DNA of 64,000 bases from JACIYW01 sp014359745 (GCA_050433985.1 JBNPWE010000010.1:1-64000), one strand, 5' to 3'; numbered from the stretch's first letter, positions 24,526-33,950 are shown. Numbers and translations: made by a program. Notes: a model not told the origin generated them from the sequence alone.

Positions 24526-25455
24526 ATGATGAAACGGGCAGAGGGTTTCATGGGCAGGATTTCATCGTTTCTGTTGGCGGCGTTTCTGGCCGGGTGCGGC
24601 GGCAATTCGTTCGATAAGGTTGCGGTTGTCGATCCGGGGCCTGTTGAACCGGCCCCGCCTGTGGGCGAACTGGGCGATCCGGTGGATCCCAACGGGGTGA
24701 CGGTGCCTGCGGTTCTGGCGCAGAATCTTGACGCGGCGGTGTTCGATCCCGTTGCCCAGACCTTGACGATTTCCCTGACCTCGCTGGATGGGTCGCCGGT
24801 CAGTGCCGCCTATAACCGCGACACATCGCTTGATGTGCCGGGGTTTCAGGCCTATTCGATTCAGGAAAATACCACACAGCGAAAATTCGTGGCGCTGTTC
24901 CGGCAGTCGGCGTCGGGAAATTCCCAGGCGGGCGTGGTGGCTGACGGCGGGCAGTTCGTGAATACCTTTGGCGGTGGCACCTTCGCCAGGTTCAACAGCG
25001 CGACCGCAACGTTGCCGACAACCGGGTTGGCAAGCTATACGGGCGAATACGCGGGGGTGCTGAACACCGGCGATGTTTTGCCCGGTCCGGGCGCGCCGTT
25101 CGATCCTGTCCAATCCCACCGGGTCACGGGTGAGGTTTTGCTGAACGCCGATTTCAACGACATGACGGTGAACGGCGGCATCCGCAACCGTCAGGTGGTT
25201 GAGACTGGGCAGGTCTATGATGACGTGTTTCTGGCAGTGACCGGGATCAGTGCCGACGGGGCCTTTGCCGGGGTGGCAAAGCGGGATCCGGTTGCGACCA
25301 TGGGCAATTATGGCGGTGTCTTTGCCGGGCCGAATGCATCCGAGGTGGCGGGGGTGATCGTCGTGAACCCGGTGGTGGGCGCGACCGACCTGGTGGAACA
25401 CGGTGCGTTCGTTATACCCGCCTGTGTCGGGGGCGATCCGTCGCCGTGTCCGTAA
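24526..25455 (+). CDS. TbpB-like surface lipoprotein, candidate Slam substrate
   Basis: A 309-residue lipoprotein with a signal peptide ending in the lipobox FLAGC (acylated Cys at residue 24). A proline-rich linker and a beta-rich body follow. The C-terminal part contains GNYGGVFAGPNASEVAGVIVV, which resembles the closing strands of transferrin-binding-protein-B-like barrels (G-FYGPNA-E-GG). No ligand can be named. The stop overlaps the next gene, a Slam-like barrel, by ten bases, so the two are very probably an exporter-substrate pair. An ATG at codon 9 with AGAGGG upstream is an alternative start. Confidence 0.75.
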   Translation: MMKRAEGFMGRISSFLLAAFLAGCGGNSFDKVAVVDPGPVEPAPPVGELGDPVDPNGVTVPAVLAQNLDAAVFDPVAQTLTISLTSLDGSPVSAAYNRDTSLDVPGFQAYSIQENTTQRKFVALFRQSASGNSQAGVVADGGQFVNTFGGGTFARFNSATATLPTTGLASYTGEYAGVLNTGDVLPGPGAPFDPVQSHRVTGEVLLNADFNDMTVNGGIRNRQVVETGQVYDDVFLAVTGISADGAFAGVAKRDPVATMGNYGGVFAGPNASEVAGVIVVNPVVGATDLVEHGAFVIPACVGGDPSPCP

Positions 25456-26855
25456 GGCGCGGTTTTGCACGGCGCGCCGGGCAGAATTCAGGGTTCGTAC
25501 ATTTTTTTGCGATGGTGTTGGTGGCATGGCTGGCCGTGCCAACCGGCGTGCAGGCGGGGCCGGATGATCTGACCATGGATCTGGCGACGGCGCGGGTGTT
25601 TGCGCGCGCGGCGATTGCCGAAGGGCAGGGCGAGCTTGCGCGGTCGGTGGCGTTGGGGCTTTTGCAGGCCGATCCCGATGATTTCTTTGCCTATGCGATC
25701 CTGTCGGCGGCGGAAAGCCTGCGCAACCGGCCCGATGCGGCGCGGGCGGCGGGGCAGCGGGCCTATCGGCTGGCCAGTACCGATGCCGAACGCTACGAGG
25801 CATCGATCCTGACGGCGCGGGCGCTGGCGGATGATCAATCCTACACGCTGGCGCAGCTTTGGTTGCGCCGGGCGGTGCAGGACGCCCCTGATGAGGTTGC
25901 GCGCGCCGGGGCTGAACGGCAGTTCCTGCGGGTGCGCCGGGTCAATCCGCTGTCGGTCAGCCTGTCGTTCGGTATTACCCCCACCTCGAACGTCAACAAC
26001 GGGTCGAGCAAGGATCGGATAGAGGTTTTCGGCCTGCCGTTTCAACTGTCGGGCGCGTCGCAGGAACTGTCGGGGCTGGAAATATCGGGGGGCGCATCAT
26101 TGCGCTATCGGCTGGCGCAGACACAAGACAGCGCGACAGAGGCCGGGGCCCTGCTGTTCGGGCGCACCTTTCGCCTGTCGGACAGCGCCAGACGCAAGGC
26201 CCCCGATGCCAAGGGCAGCGATTTCGCCTTTCAGGCCGTGGAACTGTCGCTGACGCACCGGTTCCGGACCGGGGCGGATCGGCCGGTTTATTCGGTTGGC
26301 GGCACGCTGGGCCGCAACTGGTTCGGGGGGGACGCGCTGACCAATTACGCGCGCCTGTCGCTGGGGCGCACCGTGTCGCTGGCCCAAAGCACCGCGTTCG
26401 ACCTTGACCTGACCGGCGAGGCACGCGACCGGCTGGACAATTCCGACCGGTCGTCAACCCGGTTCGAGATCCGCGCCGGGATCACGCATGCCTTTGCGTC
26501 GGGCGACCGCGGCGGCGGGTATCTGGGGCTGCGCAGGGAAATATCAGACTCGGAAGATACGGATCATGCGGGGGTGCTGGCGGGGCTGCGGTATCTGCGG
26601 GGCAGCCCGGTTGCCGGGCTGCGGTTAAGCGCGCAGGCCGAGGTAGAGTGGCGCGATTACGGGGTGACGGCGCTTGCCCCCGGCGGGCGCGAGGATTTTT
26701 CGGCCACGCTGGGCGTTACCGCCACCTTTGAGCGGGTTCAGTATTACGGCTTTTCCCCCAGTCTGGAACTGCGGGCGCGGCAGGTGACATCCGATGTCGC
26801 GCTGTTCGAAAGCCGCGAGATCGGGCTGCGGCTGGGCCTTGTTTCGGCGTTCTGA
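25446..26855 (+). CDS. Slam-like outer membrane protein (TPR plus beta-barrel)
   Basis: A 469-residue protein with a signal sequence (cleavage about residue 38, GVQA|GP). An N-terminal helical region of about 140 residues with TPR character follows (ARVFARAAIAEGQGELARSVAL, DDFFAYAILSAAES). The C-terminal half is made of amphipathic beta strands ending in a terminal Phe (LGLVSAF), as expected of a barrel inserted by Bam. The linker LSVSLSFGITPTSNVNNGSS is typical of DUF560/Slam proteins, which move lipoproteins to the cell surface. GTG start, overlapping the lipoprotein gene. Assignment is by architecture and context. Confidence 0.75.
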   Translation: MSVRRGFARRAGQNSGFVHFFAMVLVAWLAVPTGVQAGPDDLTMDLATARVFARAAIAEGQGELARSVALGLLQADPDDFFAYAILSAAESLRNRPDAARAAGQRAYRLASTDAERYEASILTARALADDQSYTLAQLWLRRAVQDAPDEVARAGAERQFLRVRRVNPLSVSLSFGITPTSNVNNGSSKDRIEVFGLPFQLSGASQELSGLEISGGASLRYRLAQTQDSATEAGALLFGRTFRLSDSARRKAPDAKGSDFAFQAVELSLTHRFRTGADRPVYSVGGTLGRNWFGGDALTNYARLSLGRTVSLAQSTAFDLDLTGEARDRLDNSDRSSTRFEIRAGITHAFASGDRGGGYLGLRREISDSEDTDHAGVLAGLRYLRGSPVAGLRLSAQAEVEWRDYGVTALAPGGREDFSATLGVTATFERVQYYGFSPSLELRARQVTSDVALFESREIGLRLGLVSAF

Positions 26856-26915
26856 GGGCATTGGCGCCGCGCGGTTCTTGCCCTAGGTTGCAGGGGTAAC
26901 GACAGGAGGCGCAAC

Positions 26916-27344
26916 ATGACCATTCGATATCTGCACACCATGGTCCGGGTGAAGAACCTGGAAGAGAGTATCGCCTTTTACCAGGCGCTGGGCCTGACGG
27001 AAACCCGCCGCATCGACAATGACGAGGGGCGGTTCACCCTGTTGTTCATGGCCCCGCCGGGACAAGAGGAATGCCCGGTCGAACTGACCTATAACTGGGA
27101 TGGTGATGACGGGCTGCCCTCGGACAGCCGCCATTTTGGTCATCTGGCCTATGCGGTGGATGATATCTATGAAACCTGCGCCGATCTGCAATCGAAAGGT
27201 ATCGTGATCAACCGTCCGCCGCGCGACGGGCGCATGGCCTTTGTGCGCTCGCCCGACAATATATCGGTGGAACTGTTGCAAAAGGGCGCGGCACAGGAGC
27301 CGAAGGAACCGTGGGCAAGCATGGAAAATACCGGGCACTGGTAG
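26916..27344 (+). CDS. gloA: Lactoylglutathione lyase (glyoxalase I)
   Basis: GloA converts the methylglyoxal-glutathione hemithioacetal to S-lactoylglutathione. The 142-residue VOC-fold protein has the expected metal ligands H7, E56 (VELTYNWD), H76 (GHLAYAVDD) and E119 (VELLQ). It also has YLHTMVRVKNLEESIAFY at the N-terminus, the usual glyoxalase I start. It is slightly longer than E. coli GloA at the C-terminus. GGAGG lies seven bases before the ATG. The 150 bases after it hold no convincing gene. Confidence 0.94.
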   Translation: MTIRYLHTMVRVKNLEESIAFYQALGLTETRRIDNDEGRFTLLFMAPPGQEECPVELTYNWDGDDGLPSDSRHFGHLAYAVDDIYETCADLQSKGIVINRPPRDGRMAFVRSPDNISVELLQKGAAQEPKEPWASMENTGHW

Positions 27345-27498
27345 GCGGCGCCCCGGCGCTGGATGTGTCGGGTGGCGGGGACAATAATACCGGCTTTGAC
27401 ACCGATCTGACCGATGCCCATTTGCCGTTGGGCGGCGTTACGGTGAAGGGGCTGGTGGTCGGGCCCGCGCCGCCGTCGGTCGGGCGCGGGCGGGCCGT

Positions 27499-28086
27499 TC
27501 ACTTGGCCATGGCGCGCTGATAGGCCGGGCGGGCGCGCATCCGGTCGAGATAGGCGGAATAGCCGGGCTGCGAGATGGGAAATTTCGCCCCGATCGCCCA
27601 GAATCCGCAATGGGTGCAGATGATGTCGGGCACCGTCATCACATCACCCATCAGGAAGGGGCCCGCGCCCATGCGATCGACCAGCACCTTCTGGCTGCGC
27701 TCGAATTCCCATTTCAGGCTGTCCTTGATGGCGGAATGGCGCAGTTCTTCGGGCAGGATGAAGCTGTGGCGCGCGGCCATCCACAGCACAGCGTCGAATT
27801 CATCCAGCAGGAATTGCGTCAGGCTGTCTTGTCGGGCGCGATCCAGTGTTCCGGCGGGATAGGTCAGCGCGCCGTGTTTGTCGGCCAGATACTGGATGAT
27901 CGCGGTTGAATCGGTGATGGGGGTGCCATCATCGACCAGCACCGGGATCTTGCCGACCGGGTTGAACGCGGTCACATCTTCCGAACGCGGCAAGGCGCGG
28001 ATGTGTTCATAGGGTTGTCCAAGTTCTTCCAGCATCCACAATACGCGGGCGGCGCGGCTTTTTGTGGTTCCGATGACGGTGTACAT
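27499..28086 (-). CDS. Glutathione S-transferase family protein
   Basis: A 195-residue GST-fold protein. The N-terminal thioredoxin-like domain shows KIPVLVDDGTPITDSTAIIQYLAD (the glutathione-binding cis-Pro and Asp-Ser) at about residues 45-68. An all-helical C-terminal domain follows, with the N-capping segment MTVPDIICTHC. Substrate is unknown. The ATG at 28084-28086 is preceded by AGGAG and matches the family start (MYTVIGTTKSRAARVLW). It follows holA by eight bases, so it may be last in leuS-lptE-holA-gst. Confidence 0.9.
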   Translation of the reverse strand: MYTVIGTTKSRAARVLWMLEELGQPYEHIRALPRSEDVTAFNPVGKIPVLVDDGTPITDSTAIIQYLADKHGALTYPAGTLDRARQDSLTQFLLDEFDAVLWMAARHSFILPEELRHSAIKDSLKWEFERSQKVLVDRMGAGPFLMGDVMTVPDIICTHCGFWAIGAKFPISQPGYSAYLDRMRARPAYQRAMAK

Positions 28087-28094
28087 ATGGTCTC

Positions 28095-29117
28095 CTAACG
28101 TGCTGCCATCATGGCGATGCGGATCAGTGTGCGTTCCATCAGTGCCATGGCCGGCGCGCGTTGGGAAGAGCGCAGGCGCAGGTCGGTTTCCACCAGATCG
28201 CCCAGCGCCCGTTCCAACCGGGCCGCGCCCCAGCGTTGGGCCTGGCGGGCCATCCGGTCGCGGCGCGGCCCCCAGACGGGGGGGCGGGCACGGGCAAGCC
28301 CCGAGGCCACGCCGCCCGGATCGCAGGCCGCCGCGTGCAGCGTGCGAAAATGCCGGGTGGCCTGAATGCACAGCGATACCGGCAACACCCCCTGGCCCGA
28401 CAGACGGCCAATCAGCGGCCCGATGGCCTGCACCCCGGCCTCTGCCACGGCGTTGATGACGTCATCGACGGCGGCCTCGATCGTGGCGGGGGCGCAAAGC
28501 GCGATGTCTTGCGGGGTCAGCGGTGCCGGATCACCGCGTTTGTAAAGGCCGATCTTTTCAACCGTCTGCCGGAAATCGCCCGGATCAAGGCTGCGCGACA
28601 GCGTGATCAGATCCGCCATGGCGGCGGGATCGATCTGGCGCAGGCCCACGGCGGCCAGCAGGGCGTCAACCTCTTCGCGGGTGGGGGGATCATCGTAGAT
28701 CGCGGCGGCGAATGCGTTTTTCAGGGTTTCGAACGTCTTGCGCAGCGGCGATTTCGCGCCAAGCCGACCGGCGGTGACGATCAGCACCGCATCCCCCGCC
28801 TGCCATTCCTTCAGCGCGGCGATGACCGGGGCGGCGGTTGTGTCGGTCACATCCTCGATCAGGGTGGCGCGCGGGCCGGGGAAAAAGCCCTGCGCGCGCA
28901 TTGCGTCCGATACCGCCGCAGGATCGCGGCGCAGATCGGCGGCGTTGATGCGGGTCAGGCGCATTTCCGCCTCGCCCTCGGGGCCGATCAGGGCGCGCAC
29001 CACCTCTTGCCGTTTCAGGGCGACGCGCATCGCATCGTCGCCATGGATCAAAAGCCCCGCGTGTGCCGGATCGGGCCGGGCGAAAATGCGGGTCGCATCG
29101 CGGCCCGAGAGCTTCAT
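28095..29117 (-). CDS. holA: DNA polymerase III delta subunit
   Basis: HolA is the clamp-loader subunit that opens the beta ring. The 340-residue protein begins with the conserved GLLIHGDDAMRVALKRQEVV and has the AAA+-like domains expected (GDAVLIVTAGRLGAKSPLRK near residue 105, LDPGDFRQTVEKIGLY near 185). Its start overlaps the lptE stop by four bases. The lptE-holA pairing after leuS is a standard proteobacterial arrangement and supports the identification. Confidence 0.93.
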   Translation of the reverse strand: MKLSGRDATRIFARPDPAHAGLLIHGDDAMRVALKRQEVVRALIGPEGEAEMRLTRINAADLRRDPAAVSDAMRAQGFFPGPRATLIEDVTDTTAAPVIAALKEWQAGDAVLIVTAGRLGAKSPLRKTFETLKNAFAAAIYDDPPTREEVDALLAAVGLRQIDPAAMADLITLSRSLDPGDFRQTVEKIGLYKRGDPAPLTPQDIALCAPATIEAAVDDVINAVAEAGVQAIGPLIGRLSGQGVLPVSLCIQATRHFRTLHAAACDPGGVASGLARARPPVWGPRRDRMARQAQRWGAARLERALGDLVETDLRLRSSQRAPAMALMERTLIRIAMMAAR

Positions 29118-29605
29118 GCGCCCCAGGCCCCTGGTGTGGCCAGCAGTTGCGTCACGATCTGATCCGCGAGGATGCGCATCAGGCGGTGGCTTGCGTCGAT
29201 CTCGGCCGTGCGGGTGGCAAGGGTGGTGCCGGTGGTGGAATGGGCGGTGAAATTGCGCACCCGGCCCGAGGCCAGAACCTTGTCATTTTGCAGGTTGGTG
29301 ACCTTATAGGTCACCTCACCGGTCAGGTTGTAACGGGTGATGGCATTGGTGGGCGATACGCCGATAGCCACCTGATCGGTGGCGATGCTGTAGCTGAGCG
29401 CGTAGGCCGCATCGGTCGGGCGGCCGATGCGTTCTTCCAGCCGCTCCACCAGATCGAAACCGCGCTTGTCGGTCGGCGCATCTATCAGGAACCGGCCTTG
29501 CAGGTTTGACGCCGCGCCGCCCGGCCCATAGGCCGGGGTAAACCCGCAGCCTGCCAGAGCGGCAGCGCCGCCCAACAAAAACGATCTGCGATCAGAGAAC
29601 CACAT
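29114..29605 (-). CDS. lptE: LPS assembly lipoprotein LptE
   Basis: LptE plugs and assists the LptD outer-membrane translocon that inserts lipopolysaccharide. The 163-residue product has a lipoprotein signal peptide with lipobox ALAGC (Cys at residue 20) preceded by RRSFLLGG. GFTPAYGPGGAA follows, the hallmark LptE start after the acylated Cys. The body is beta-strand-rich with TYKVTNLQNDKVLASG. It overlaps leuS by 14 bases and holA by four. Confidence 0.92.
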   Translation of the reverse strand: MWFSDRRSFLLGGAAALAGCGFTPAYGPGGAASNLQGRFLIDAPTDKRGFDLVERLEERIGRPTDAAYALSYSIATDQVAIGVSPTNAITRYNLTGEVTYKVTNLQNDKVLASGRVRNFTAHSTTGTTLATRTAEIDASHRLMRILADQIVTQLLATPGAWGA

Positions 29606-32138
29606 TGACGATACGCCCCGGAACCACGATCAGTTTTTTCGGGCTGGCCCCGGCAAGGAAGCGCACCACCTCGGGGTCGGCCAGCACCAGTTTTTCAACG
29701 TCACCCGTTGGCAGGGCTTTGTCCACCTTGATTTCGCTGCGCCGTTTGCCGTTGATCTGGATCGGCAGGATTACGGTATCATCCGTCAGCAGCGCCGGAT
29801 CGGGTTTGGGCCAGGGGGCGGCGGCAACCAGCCCCGCACCGCCAAGGATGTGCCAGACCTCTTCGGCCAGATGCGGGACCATGGGCGCGGAAAGCTGGGC
29901 GAGCGTGCGCAGCGCCGCGCGCTTTGCCTCGGCGCCCGCGTCGGATTTCTGGATGGCGTTGGTCAGCGCATAAAGTGCGGCGACCGCCTTGTTGAAGGCG
30001 AACCCTTCGATCCCGCGCGTCACCTCGTCGATGGCGCGGTGCGTGGCGCGGGCGAGATCCGCGTCGGCGGGGTGGGGGCCGCTGGTATAGGCCGCAGCCT
30101 CATGCGCCATGCGGTGCACGCGGGTCAGGTGGCGGAACGCGGCCTCGGCCCCCGAGGATGTCCATTCGACATCGCGTTCTGGCGGGCTGTCGGACAGCAC
30201 GAACCAGCGCGCGGTATCGGCGCCGAACTGCGAGATGATGTTGACCGGATCGACGACATTCTTCTTCGATTTCGACATCTTGGCCGAGGGGATGACCGTC
30301 ACCGCCTGCCCCGTCGCCTTTAGTTTGCCGTCTTCGACGTCTTCGGGCAGGTGATAGACGGGGCGGTCCTGCGCGTCGCGGGTCATGTAGATTTCATGCG
30401 TCACCATGCCCTGGGTGAAAAGCGCGTTGAACGGCTCTATCGCCTTGGCGGGCAGGTGGCCGGTGCGGTGCATGGCGCGGGCGAAGAAGCGCGAATAGAG
30501 AAGATGCAGGATCGCGTGTTCGATCCCGCCGATATACTGATCGACATTCATCCAGTATTCGGCCTCGACCGGGTCGGTCGGCGTTTCGGCGTGGGGCGCG
30601 GTGAAACGGGCGTAGTACCACGAGCTATCGACGAAGGTATCCATCGTGTCGGTTTCACGCCGGGCGGGTTTGCCGCAGGAAGGGCAGGCGCAGTGCCGCC
30701 ATGTCGGGTGCCGATCCAGCGGGTTGCCGGGCTGATCGAACGTCACGTCATGGGGCAGGCGGATGGGCAGGTTTTCCTTGCGCTCTGGCACCACGCCGCA
30801 GGCATCGCAATGCACGACCGGAATCGGGCAGCCCCAGTAGCGTTGCCGCGACAGGCCCCAATCGCGCAGGCGGTATTGGGTGACGCCGTGGCCCACGCCC
30901 TTTTCCTCGCAGAATGAGATGGCGGCGGCGATGGCGTCGGTGCCGGTCTGTTCCTCGGGCCCGGCGAAGCCGCGGATATAGCGCACGGGTTCGGTCTTGG
31001 GGGGCACGAATGCCTCATCCAGCGGGGCCTCGTCGGCGCCCCTGGCAACGAAAACCGGCGGGATCGGAAGGCCGTATTTCGTGGCGAATTCGAAATCGCG
31101 CTGATCATGGGCGGGCACGCCGAAAATCGCGCCGGTGCCATAGTCCATCAAGATGAAATTGGCGATATAGACCGGCAGTTCCAGCGCGGTATCGAACGGG
31201 TGGCGCACGCGGATGCCGGTGTCAAACCCGCGTTTTTCGGCCTTTTCCAGCGCCTCTTCGGATGTGCCGATGCGGCGGCATTCCGCGTTGAAGGCGGCGA
31301 CGTCCGGGTCATGCCGTTCCAGGTGCCTGGCCAGCGGATGGTCGGGCGAGATGGCGGCAAAGCTCATCCCCATCAGCGTGTCGGGGCGGGTTGAATAGAC
31401 CTCCAGCCGGTCAAACCCTTCGGGCGCGCCCACCGTCGAAAACGCCATCTGCAACCCGCGAGAGCGGCCGATCCAGTTGGCCTGCATCAGGCGCACCTTT
31501 TCGGGCCAGTCCTTGAGCCCGTCGAGCGCGGTCAGCAGGTCTTCGGCATAGTCCGAGATGCGGAAAAACCACTGCGTCAGCTCGCGGCGTTCAACCTCGG
31601 CCCCCGAACGCCAGCCGCGCCCGTCGATCACCTGTTCATTGGCGAGCACGGTCATGTCGACCGGATCCCAGTTCACCACCGCGTTCTTGCGATAGACGAT
31701 GCCCGCCTCCAGCATATCAAGGAACATCGCCTGCTGCTGGCCGTAATATTCAGGATCGCAGGTGGCGAATTCGCGCGACCAGTCGATCGACAGGCCCAGC
31801 GGTTTCATCTGTGCGCGCATCTGGTCGATATTGGCATAGGTCCAGTCGGCGGGGTGGCCGCCCTGTTCCATCGCAGCGTTTTCGGCGGGCATGCCGAAGG
31901 CGTCCCATCCCATCGGGTGCAGCACCGAATAACCCTGCGCGGCCTTGGTGCGCGCCACCACATCGCCCATGGTGTAGTTGCGCACATGGCCCATGTGGAT
32001 GCGCCCGGACGGGTAGGGGAACATTTCCAGCACATAATATTTCGGGCGGGCGGGATCGTGGCGGGCCTTGAATATCCCGGCATTTTCCCATGCGGCCTGC
32101 CAGCGCGGCTCGGTCACGGCGGGGTCAAAGGATGACAT
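29592..32138 (-). CDS. leuS: Leucyl-tRNA synthetase
   Basis: Class I synthetase of 848 residues charging tRNA-Leu. Motifs are HMGH at residues 48-51 (HIGH equivalent), the CP1 editing domain in the first half (IGRSRGLQMAFSTVG onwards), and KMSKSKKNVVDP in the C-terminal half. A zinc-type cysteine cluster, CDACGVVPERKE and CPSCGKPARRET, lies near residue 450. The reading frame ends 14 bases inside lptE. First gene of the leuS-lptE-holA set. Confidence 0.98.
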   Translation of the reverse strand: MSSFDPAVTEPRWQAAWENAGIFKARHDPARPKYYVLEMFPYPSGRIHMGHVRNYTMGDVVARTKAAQGYSVLHPMGWDAFGMPAENAAMEQGGHPADWTYANIDQMRAQMKPLGLSIDWSREFATCDPEYYGQQQAMFLDMLEAGIVYRKNAVVNWDPVDMTVLANEQVIDGRGWRSGAEVERRELTQWFFRISDYAEDLLTALDGLKDWPEKVRLMQANWIGRSRGLQMAFSTVGAPEGFDRLEVYSTRPDTLMGMSFAAISPDHPLARHLERHDPDVAAFNAECRRIGTSEEALEKAEKRGFDTGIRVRHPFDTALELPVYIANFILMDYGTGAIFGVPAHDQRDFEFATKYGLPIPPVFVARGADEAPLDEAFVPPKTEPVRYIRGFAGPEEQTGTDAIAAAISFCEEKGVGHGVTQYRLRDWGLSRQRYWGCPIPVVHCDACGVVPERKENLPIRLPHDVTFDQPGNPLDRHPTWRHCACPSCGKPARRETDTMDTFVDSSWYYARFTAPHAETPTDPVEAEYWMNVDQYIGGIEHAILHLLYSRFFARAMHRTGHLPAKAIEPFNALFTQGMVTHEIYMTRDAQDRPVYHLPEDVEDGKLKATGQAVTVIPSAKMSKSKKNVVDPVNIISQFGADTARWFVLSDSPPERDVEWTSSGAEAAFRHLTRVHRMAHEAAAYTSGPHPADADLARATHRAIDEVTRGIEGFAFNKAVAALYALTNAIQKSDAGAEAKRAALRTLAQLSAPMVPHLAEEVWHILGGAGLVAAAPWPKPDPALLTDDTVILPIQINGKRRSEIKVDKALPTGDVEKLVLADPEVVRFLAGASPKKLIVVPGRIVNVVL

Positions 32139-32192
32139 CGGATGTCCTTCACAGGCGGCGACCGCACCCCCGAAAAGGGCGCGACTGCCGGA

Positions 32193-33080
32193 TCAGCGGT
32201 TGATTTCTGCGAGCCGGAATTGCCGCGCGCGGGTCAGGATCGCGTTTTCGACGGCGCGTGTGGTTTCCAGCGACACCGGCCCACCACCCCGCGCCTCAAG
32301 CGCGACATGCAGCGATCGCGCATCAAGGGCGGGATCCTGCACATAGACGGTGGCGCGATAGGCGCGCCCGCCGCCGGGCGGGATGCCGAATCCCGTGGTG
32401 AACACGCCCGAGAACGGATCAACCGTTTCCAGCGGCAGGAAGCTGAGCACATCAAGCGCCGCCGTCCAGATGTAGCGATTGACGCGCAACGTTACCTCGG
32501 GGCTGACGTTGCGCCCGAATGTGCCGCCGACCACCCCGGCCGAAAGCCCGGCCTGGGCGTTGGCGGCGGCGCTGTCAGACTTGAACAGGTCGCGGAAATA
32601 GCCGTTGAACAGCCCGCGCCGTTCGGGTTGGGCGGCCACGGTCTGGGTCGCCGGGGCCTGCCCGGCAATGGTGCGCGGCGCGCTGGCCGCGTCGGCGGCA
32701 ACGGCGGATGTTGGGGCCGGGTCACTTTTGTTCCTGGTAAAGATGCTGTTCAGCACCCCCCGGAACGAACCGCTGCCGGCCACGGCCTCGGTCTCGACGA
32801 GCGTGGCATCTTGCATTCCGGCCAGTTGGCTGGTGTTTGCACCACCCTGGGCCGGGGCGGGGGGCGGTGCGGCCACCTGTTGCGCGGTTGCGGCGGGGGC
32901 ATTTTCGGATGCGGGGGCGGTTTCCTCGGCGGTGTGGGTGCCAAAGATGTTGCCTATGCCGCGCACCAATCCACGCACGGGGCCATCGCCCGAAGAGTTT
33001 TGTGCGCCGCCGCCGCAGGCCGACACCATCAGGACGAGGGCGAGGGCCATCGCTGCCCGGTGTTTTCCCGTAGAAATCAT
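32193..33080 (-). CDS. DUF3576 domain lipoprotein
   Basis: A 295-residue predicted lipoprotein. The signal peptide ends in the lipobox MVSAC (Cys at residue 21 or so) and is followed by a long low-complexity Ala/Pro/Gln-rich linker. The conserved C-terminal domain begins at VGGTFGRNVSPEVTLRVNRYIWTAALDVLSFLPLETVDPFSGVF and continues to AVENAILTRARQFRL. It is the alphaproteobacterial DUF3576 domain, of unknown function. I start at the ATG with GGGAG eight bases upstream. It lies 54 bases upstream of leuS on the same strand, as is common in the order. Confidence 0.88.
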   Translation of the reverse strand: MISTGKHRAAMALALVLMVSACGGGAQNSSGDGPVRGLVRGIGNIFGTHTAEETAPASENAPAATAQQVAAPPPAPAQGGANTSQLAGMQDATLVETEAVAGSGSFRGVLNSIFTRNKSDPAPTSAVAADAASAPRTIAGQAPATQTVAAQPERRGLFNGYFRDLFKSDSAAANAQAGLSAGVVGGTFGRNVSPEVTLRVNRYIWTAALDVLSFLPLETVDPFSGVFTTGFGIPPGGGRAYRATVYVQDPALDARSLHVALEARGGGPVSLETTRAVENAILTRARQFRLAEINR

Positions 33081-33249
33081 GAATGTTTCTCCCGCCGCAC
33101 TGCTTTGCAGGTGTCTAACTGACGGGTTTTGGGCAAACAAGGCTTTTCGAGGTCTTGGCGGACGGGTTATGCAGGGGGTTGACGCTGTGTCGGGCGGGTG
33201 CGCAGAAAATGGCTTGTCCGGCCTGGCCTTTCAGGGGGCGGGTGACACG

Positions 33250-33903
33250 ATGGGTTTGGCCGGGATCAAGGCAGAGGTGGCGGCGGCCGAGGCCGCGGCG
33301 GGGCGCGCGCCGGGTTCCGTGCGGCTGATTGCCGTCTCGAAAGTGCAGCCGCTGGCGCGGGTTGAGGCGGTTTTGCAGGCCGGGCAACGGGTGTTCGGTG
33401 AAAACCGCGTGCAAGAGGCGGCAGCCAAGTGGCCCGGCCTTCGCGACAGGTTCGGGCCGGTTGCGGTGCATCTGATCGGGCCTCTGCAAACCAACAAGGC
33501 GCGCCAGGCGGTAGAGCTGTTCGACGCAATTCATTCGCTGGACCGCCCCAGACTGGCGCGGGTTTTGGTCGATCTGGCCGGGGCGCGGGGCGAATCCCCT
33601 GATATTTTCGTGCAGGTGAATACCGGCAAGGAACCGCAAAAGGCCGGTGTCCTGCCCGAGGCGCTGGATGGGTTCGTGGCCGAGGTGCGCAAAATGGGCC
33701 TGCCGCTGGTGGGGTTGATGTGCATTCCACCGGTTGACGCTGACCCCGCGCCGCATTTTTCCCTGCTGGCCGACATGGCCGCGCGCAACGGGCTGGCGCG
33801 CCTGTCGATGGGGATGAGCGGTGATTTCGCCAAGGCCATCGCCGCGGGTGCCACCGATGTGCGCATCGGTTCGGCGATTTTCGGGGATCGTGTGCCGGGC
33901 TGA
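33250..33903 (+). CDS. YggS family pyridoxal phosphate homeostasis protein
   Basis: A 217-residue alanine-racemase-like barrel (PLPBP/YggS) that binds PLP and buffers its level. The PLP lysine lies in LIAVSKVQPL, followed by FGENRVQEAAAKWPGL and HLIGPLQTNKARQAVELFDAIHSLD, with LSMGMSGDFAKAIAAGATDVRIGSAIFG at the C-terminus. I start at the ATG at 33250 (MGLAGIKAEV); an in-frame ATG at 33169 would add 27 non-conserved residues. The stop codon falls in a short run of degenerate repeats. yggS is a name used for the E. coli orthologue. Confidence 0.92.
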   Translation: MGLAGIKAEVAAAEAAAGRAPGSVRLIAVSKVQPLARVEAVLQAGQRVFGENRVQEAAAKWPGLRDRFGPVAVHLIGPLQTNKARQAVELFDAIHSLDRPRLARVLVDLAGARGESPDIFVQVNTGKEPQKAGVLPEALDGFVAEVRKMGLPLVGLMCIPPVDADPAPHFSLLADMAARNGLARLSMGMSGDFAKAIAAGATDVRIGSAIFGDRVPG

Positions 33904-33950
33904 CCATCTTGCAGGCTGACCGTCTTGTGGGCTGACGGGGCCGGGCTGAC
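33899..33950 (+). repeat. Degenerate tandem GGCTGAC repeats after the yggS-type gene
   Basis: Units GGCTGACCATCTTGCA, GGCTGACCGTCTTGTG and two shorter GGGCTGACG-type units follow one another. The first unit contains the stop codon of the upstream gene. This looks like local slippage duplication, with no evident function. Confidence 0.5.
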
